This document shows, one piece after another, positions 58,237 to 64,000 of a stretch of DNA of 64,000 bases. The DNA is from Echinometra lucunter (taxonomy: Eukaryota; Echinodermata; Echinoidea; Camarodonta; Echinometridae). Made by a program: the position numbers and the translations under genes. The notes beneath the pieces were generated by a model that made no database searches, was not told the DNA's origin, and saw nothing but the letters and a program-made list of their open reading frames with translations. The stretch lies in NCBI GenBank assembly GCA_029962745.1, contig CM057153.1, forward strand, positions 5,222,987 to 5,286,986, given 5' to 3'. How positions within the stretch are numbered: position 1 is the first letter of the stretch; each line of letters begins with the position of its first letter.

Positions 58237-59826
58237 TGGTAAATAGGCAACAAAAGCATTTTTTTATAAATAGAATATTCCTATGGTAGATTATCTATGC
58301 CTCTGCTGAAAGGGCACCTGTTCTGTACCTACAGTAGCCTTTGGGCAAGGCCTCGCGCGCTTGTCTGCCAAGCAGGGTTTGAAAAATAGACTAAACATTG
58401 TGAATTTATGGCAGTGATCAGTGGACCGAGCCGCATCAGCAGGGAGGCCTTTGCTAACTTGCGGAGCTCATGCATATGCATGAGGGTCTTATATATACAG
58501 CAGCTAGCGACGATCGTGACCAATCGTAACTGTTTAACCGCGGTGTGTTATATGGATTCGTTCATTAAATTACGGGGGGATAGATTTTCAAATGTACTAA
58601 ATAATGAATGATATTTAGTTCAGTTTTCAATAAAACAGATAGATTTATTAAAGAAAGTAAATAATTTGATGACTAGCGGTATTACTATTTTGCTAAATAA
58701 GTAGATCTATCGTAAAATTTTCCTCTCTCCTTTTTCATTTCAACCTACGCATAGTGGTTCGCGCGATCAGCTGGTCGATTGTTATTGTACAACACCTCGA
58801 ATGTTAGGCACATGTGAATAATAAATATTCATAAGTTCTCTCGAATTGTCTACTCTGATTGGTGTATCGGATTCGAACGGGCGGTTTGGGGGGCTTTCTC
58901 GGTAAGCTACTTTGCATCTAAATAATTATCTACCGATTCGGTAGCGGAAATATAATACAGAACAAAAGAAATGAACTACAACAACCACTCAGGTTAGTAA
59001 AGACCTTGGTGCTGACGAACCTCCGGCCACCGATCACAGTTGTCATGCGATTAGTCTATGTATTCAGGTGCATTTAAGGAAATAACAGCACCAAGTGCCT
59101 TGGCTAAAGGCTATACCTACAGTAGAATGCAGCCTCATAGCATTATCGGATCAGGGAAAATAACAGAGAAAAGGTTTTATGTAGCATAGAAAAGAGAATA
59201 GGTTCTGTGTAGAATAGAAAAGAGAATTGGTTCTGTATAGATCATACCAAAGCAGTGTGGGAAAGATCAACAATAGTAAAGGGAAGTGGGCCTGGGTCAT
59301 CACAGTTTCTATGATGGAATGATTGATGCATTCATGCTATACCCTATTAATAGCAAAAAAAAGTATTTTTAGACATCCTTCCTGAACCATGGTTTGCATC
59401 TATATTTAGAAGTTTTTTGTTTGCTTTTGTATCTGGATGTTTACATGATTGCATTCAGCTTTTCATCAGTTAGGTTTGCAGTTCTTTCTTTGTAAGGAGT
59501 TGGAGTGAGTGGAAAGAGAGAACAAGATTGTGATGAAAAAAAAAAATTGATTTATGAAAAAAAAAAATTATTATGATAAGCATTTTTATTATTTTTTCCC
59601 CCCAAACCTCAGGGTTTTTGGAGTGATATTTATCTCGTAAATCTTTCATCCAGCTTTCTTTTATCACGTGGCAGAATAAAGGGATACAGTTGTATGTGAG
59701 TTGAATGTTCATATTAGCGATCTTGACTTTCAACAATTTGAAGTTCATTGTTTTTTAATCATCTGCTTCTACCCAAGCCAAGTGTCTATGATATATTTGT
59801 TCCTTAATATGAAGAGAGACCACAAG
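58237..59826. other. Noncoding stretch, nothing recognised
   Basis: No conserved open frame. A short duplication, AGAAAAGAGAAT-GGTTCTGT, occurs near 59188-59240. Confidence 0.5.
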
Positions 59827-60241
59827 TTAACCCATTCGTGACAGGAATTATTTAAAGCCTAATTTGATCAGCTTTTATTCTTCAAATTGGCAACGCCAAC
59901 ATTTTTATTTTATTGCTACATTTTATTTATAAAACGTATGTATCAGAAATGAATATGAATTGACAGAAATTATGATGATAAGTCAAAAAGTTGCCAATTT
60001 GCAGAGGAAAACAGTGATTTTAAACTTTCTATCACATTGCCTATTTAAGGACTTTAGTGCTTATTTTCCTTGAAAAAATTTTCAGCATCAAACAACGAAT
60101 ATTGACGCAACCAAAATGGGCACAGTTTGCGTAGAATTTTTTGCTCTTTCTGCTCATGTATTTGGTATGCTTTTTAGGGCTTTGCATCAAAAGTTATTAG
60201 GCCAAACCACAAAATGTGGACCTCTGTCATGAATGGGTTAA
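59827..60241. mobile_element. piggyBac-like MITE (TTAA duplication)
   Basis: TTAA followed by CCCATTCGTGACAG at the left, and CTGTCATGAATGGG followed by TTAA at the right. TTAA target duplication plus CCC-starting inverted ends is the piggyBac signature. 407 bp between the TTAAs, no transposase. Confidence 0.85.
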
Positions 60242-61495
60242 GTTCAAATCCATTACAACTTTGTTTTAGGTCTTGTCTTAATTTTTCTCTTAGAGGGAGC
60301 AAATAATGATGAGGATGATAGTAATGAGCAAAGAATAAAAAGGAAATCAGCATTTGCAAGACAAGTAGGACAAATATACTATCTTCACATAGGTTCATCA
60401 TAGTTTTAAACTCTAAGTTGGCAAAACCTTAAAGATAAACATTCTAATCAAACGAGTAGATAGAATGTGAAAGAAAACTGTTCCAGATAATTTGGGAAAG
60501 CTTGATTAATAGATATCAGTGTATATCCTGAGGTTTTTGAAATTATATAATAAGAAATCAGTTAATAAGTTAATCTGCAGTGATATTGTTGAAAAGCACA
60601 TGCATTTTGTACAGATATAGGCATATGGGACTACACACAAATGTTCAAGTCAAACCCTCGATCCGTCTCTTGTCATATTTCGAATATTAGGGCATTTGAA
60701 GAGTAATTTGTCAGGGGGAATTTCTTCTATGATATTCTTCCAAACTAATATTGAAAGACTGAGAAAGCTCACAAATGATATTTCACCTGCTTCCAGAACT
60801 TGAGCCAGTTTTAATCTTGACCTACTGACAGTAATGAAGGTTTACACAGAACTGCGACAACTCCTTGAACTCATAAATCAGGAGTCAAGCAAGTAATTAT
60901 TGTTAAAACTAGAAGTACTTTAGTGTAATCTGTGCACACAGTGTAGCATGTATTCTAAATTGTAGATGCCTTTGGTTCAGGGTAAAAAAGACTTTTTGGC
61001 CACGAGAGTTATTCTCTGAAAAAAAATAGCTCTTGTAGTCCTGTGGACAACTTTACAGGAGCTATTTCTAGGCCTAAGGGTGCTATGTTGAATTTCAATT
61101 GCTGATATCCGAATTTTCTCCTTGAGAGTATGTGTAATTGAGGATCAGTATGATGCGTTTATGTGTGTGTGTTGTTTCAAGAAATGTTAATTCTGCTGCT
61201 CCTAGATCATGAGTCGCGAATTTATTACTGCTTATTTTCGGAGCTGAGGCAAGGATGACTCTGAAGAAAATCGCCCCAAAGAATTATGTTTTATAGATTT
61301 TAGGGAGCTAGCTATTTTAGCTCTGCCGAGGGGGGAAATCGCCCGTTGACCCTGAGTATATTTTTTACCCTTCTTCGGTCTCCCATTCGGTCTGTGCCGG
61401 ACTGGACCAGAAACACATAAAAGAGGTCAGTGATGACTTCAAGGAGGCAAAACCTAAGTGACAACCCCCTGCTGCTCATAGATATTGCATTAAGC
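60242..61495. other. Noncoding stretch, nothing recognised
   Basis: No gene recognised. A short frame after an AG at 60828 (MKVYTELRQLLELI...) ends at a GTAATT; it does not match the phase or sequence expected for TPGS1. Confidence 0.45.
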
Positions 61496-61982
61496 TTAAA
61501 GTGATTACACAATGGTAAAATTTTTTTTTTGATATATGATCGAGAATAGAATTCTAAGAAGAATAACATTAAAAATATGATTTTCAATCGAAATCAATGC
61601 ATTTTGGCTAATTTTCTCATAAAAAGTCAAGAGCTGACCAAAAAATTTGAGTATGAGGTATGACGTAAAAGTGGGTACCCAGCTTCGCGCATTGCAGTTG
61701 TGATGTGCGCTAGACTGTACAATATGTATCATACCTTGCGCGCATTTTGCTAGAAGTGCGCAACAAGGTACCCACTTTGACGTCATTTTGACGTCAAAGT
61801 GGGTACCCAGTTGAAACTGGGTCACAACTGAGGGGTAAAAAATATTCTGAAATCTTACCACATTTTGGGGTTTCCTTGGCAACACGACTTTTAAAAAAAC
61901 TTTAGGCAGATGATTTTCTGCTAATAAAATCATGCTCTTTTAAATCAACTAACATTGTTTCAGCATTGGGTACCCCCTTTAA
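61496..61982 (-). mobile_element. TTAA-flanked element, copy 2 of an inverted pair
   Basis: Reverse-orientation copy of 28893-29383 with the same ends and TTAA at both sides. It has two perfect CRE palindromes TGACGTCA (61778-61785 and 61789-61796) where copy 1 has one. Confidence 0.75.
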
Positions 61983-63765
61983 GGATTGCTTATGGTTTTT
62001 AAAACTTTTGAGTTGAGTGGTAAGGCCAAAATAACTCAGGCTGGAATCTATGGAAAATGTGTGTGATACCAAAATCAAATCTATCCATTTTTAGTTTCGA
62101 AACCCATGAGTGCATTCATTTAGCCTATTAATACAAGATAACCTCGAAGTTTAAAAATTCAGAGTTTAAAGCCACAAATATTTTGATTTTCAACTAGGTT
62201 TTTTCAAGAATTCATAATTACCTGTAAACCATAGTGACTATTTTTTCCATTTATACTGTATATATATATATATCTGGGATCAATTGAGAGAATAATAGTG
62301 TAGCATTAATCAAAGTTCCCCAGAGCTGTCCTACCATTTTGGAAATTTTGCAAAGGTTTATTTCCACGAGAGTTGCCAAAGCTGTTGTATATGTTACCTG
62401 ATCACATATATATATATATATATCTTTTCGCTTGTCTTCCTTTAATACTTATTTCGATTTACATTGTTAATGACCATATCAACTCTTCTTGCAAGAGGTT
62501 GTGTTGAAATGCAGCTGGAAAAAAAAAGTTAAAAGCAACTACAATTTCAGCCATTCAGGTTTGGGTATTTTGGACTTCCTTTCTAGGTTTTTGAGCTGCA
62601 TTGACATGTGATGATTTATGGAAAAGGGCAGTCATGGTTGCTGACTGTCCTACTCTGTAGAGACTAAGTATTTTTTTTTTTACTGAATTTGGTACATTTT
62701 TTTGTGCACTTTGTGGTTTATGGCTGGGTGCATTTTTTTATAGAATCTCTTTGTTTATTGTCCCATTTGGCTTCATTTCTTTGTATGTCTCTGCTGCCAT
62801 TATTCTACCCCCTTTTGCACACATTCTAAAAAAGGTTGTCACCCTTTTCTCATTTTTTCATTCCTACTTTAGCTTCATGAAGTTCCTTTTATATTTAACC
62901 GGAACGTATGTATTTGGCGAATTGGTGCCATTGTGAAGTATCTTATAAAGCTCTGAATTGAGCAAAGTTAGATTCTTTATTGCCATTCACGTTGCCACCT
63001 TTTTGATCACGCGATGCAAATAGATCTCTCTTTTATCAAAGCTCCCACACAAGTATATGCCACACTTCCAGTCACCCCTTCCAGGGATTGTTCAGAGCAT
63101 GGTAAAAAATATTGACAAAAGGTTTTTTAAAAAACCTGAGATTTGACTGATATATCTCTGAGATTTACAATATTGTTATTTTCATTTATTGATTTTATTG
63201 TTGTATTAATAGAAATCATGTTTATTTCCTGTCACCATTATGGCATGATAAGGAATGAGGTTGAATTGAAATCCTACAAAATGCATCTATTTTCATAGGT
63301 GAATCCTCTGGTGCAAGTTGTGCTCTAGTCTTCGATCTTTTTTTTTTTTTTTTTTTTAATTTGATTCAAAATAATGCTCTCACATCAACATTTTTGTTTT
63401 TGTTGTCACAAAAAATGCAACCACAATAGCCTGGCACATTGTAAATTTGTTGTAAACAGATAACAAGCAGGCTTCACTTTGAGCCCACCCCCACATTTTT
63501 TTTGCCATATTCCACTCCCCCATCGCGTGATCATAACAGATTAGGTGTCATGGCACAGTGGAAATAAACAGGCTATGGAAAAAAAAAAACAGAAGGATAC
63601 CATGTTCAGATGAGAGATATTTATAATGATGCTGATAATATTATTTGATTCTTTTAAAGGACATTCTACAATATTGAGCAATGTCTTTTGTGCTTTCAAA
63701 GAGCTTTGGATTATATTGCTCTGGCTCCAGCCAACCTGCCCTGATTAGGTTTGGAAGCATTAAAA
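61983..63765. other. Noncoding stretch with (AT)n tracts
   Basis: (AT)n near 62260-62272 and 62405-62423, poly-T near 63338-63358. No recognised exon, including none for the TPGS1 C-terminus. Confidence 0.45.
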
Positions 63766-64000
63766 AAATTTGGGTGATATTCGCCATTCCGAAGGTACGT
63801 TATTCCGAAGGTTCGTTAGTCCGAAACACACAAATTGCATATTCGTAGATGTTCATTAGTCCGAAGGTGAAAAAGGGTTCGTTAATCTGAACATTTGTGG
63901 CGTTATTCCGAAGGTTCGTTAGTCCGAAGGCTTGCTAGTCCGAAAATGAAATAAGGTTCGTTATTCCGAAGGTTTTTTAGTTCGAAAATGATAAGAGGTT
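63766..64000. repeat. Short-period repeat of TTCGTTAGTCCGAA units
   Basis: Units of the form GTTATTCCGAAGGTTCGTTA and GTCCGAA recur about ten times with spacers, and the array runs off the right edge. The complementary halves (TTCG..CGAA) allow local pairing. Confidence 0.8.

Noticed and set aside
60828..60894. Exon of TPGS1 or another gene (MKVYTELRQLLELINQ)
   Set aside because: Between AG and GTAATT, but out of phase with TPGS1 exon 6 and without recognisable homology.
61209..61250. MSREF-like frame as the TPGS1 MTREEF motif
   Set aside because: Only a few residues match, there is a stop soon after, and no acceptor or upstream conserved residues were seen.
63766..64000. CRISPR-like spaced repeats
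   Set aside because: Units are short, variable and irregularly spaced in an animal genome; there are no cas genes.

Overview
The window is animal nuclear DNA: intron-rich, AT-rich and packed with small transposons and microsatellites. It holds two recognisable conserved eukaryotic genes. The dispersed repeats (153-bp monomers carrying TGACCTTTGACCT, tRNA-derived SINEs, many MITEs, frequent ACATGTAC motifs) suggest a marine invertebrate deuterostome such as an echinoderm or hemichordate. That placement is inferred from general look and is not certain. There are no operons, phage, CRISPR arrays or other prokaryotic features.

Left part, minus strand: nine phase-consistent exons (11661 down to 3355, 5664 nt, 1888 codons) encode most of a SETD2-type histone H3 lysine-36 methyltransferase. 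One 4.5-kb exon carries a long disordered, RS/acidic region. Eight short exons carry the AWS, SET and post-SET domains. The 3' part of the gene (WW and SRI domains in the family) lies beyond the left edge. The 5' start is unresolved; a candidate upstream exon is at 14527-14628.

Right part, plus strand: six exons (46342 to 54040) encode most of TPGS1, a subunit of the tubulin polyglutamylase complex. They run from a 16-codon first exon beside a GC-rich putative promoter to residue ~195. The C-terminal exon was not found. Intron 1 holds a broken LINE that itself carries a 114-bp MITE.

Middle (about 14.6 to 46 kb) and far right (54 to 64 kb): no convincing conserved gene apart from one possible first exon at 32450. 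These regions are mostly repeats: a Sleeping-Beauty-like Tc1 remnant, more than a dozen terminal-inverted-repeat MITEs of several types (8-bp, TTAA, TAA or TA target duplications), at least three tRNA-derived SINE heads, and several arrays containing nuclear-receptor DR1 half-site pairs.

I found no previously undescribed multi-gene system. The most unusual observations are the DR1-bearing repeat family (nine perfect AGGTCAAAGGTCA sites), the repeat-rich N-terminal region of the SETD2 protein, the MITE-in-LINE insertion with a clean 8-bp duplication, an inverted pair of TTAA-flanked elements carrying CRE sites, and a perfect 334-bp tandem duplication in TPGS1 intron 5.
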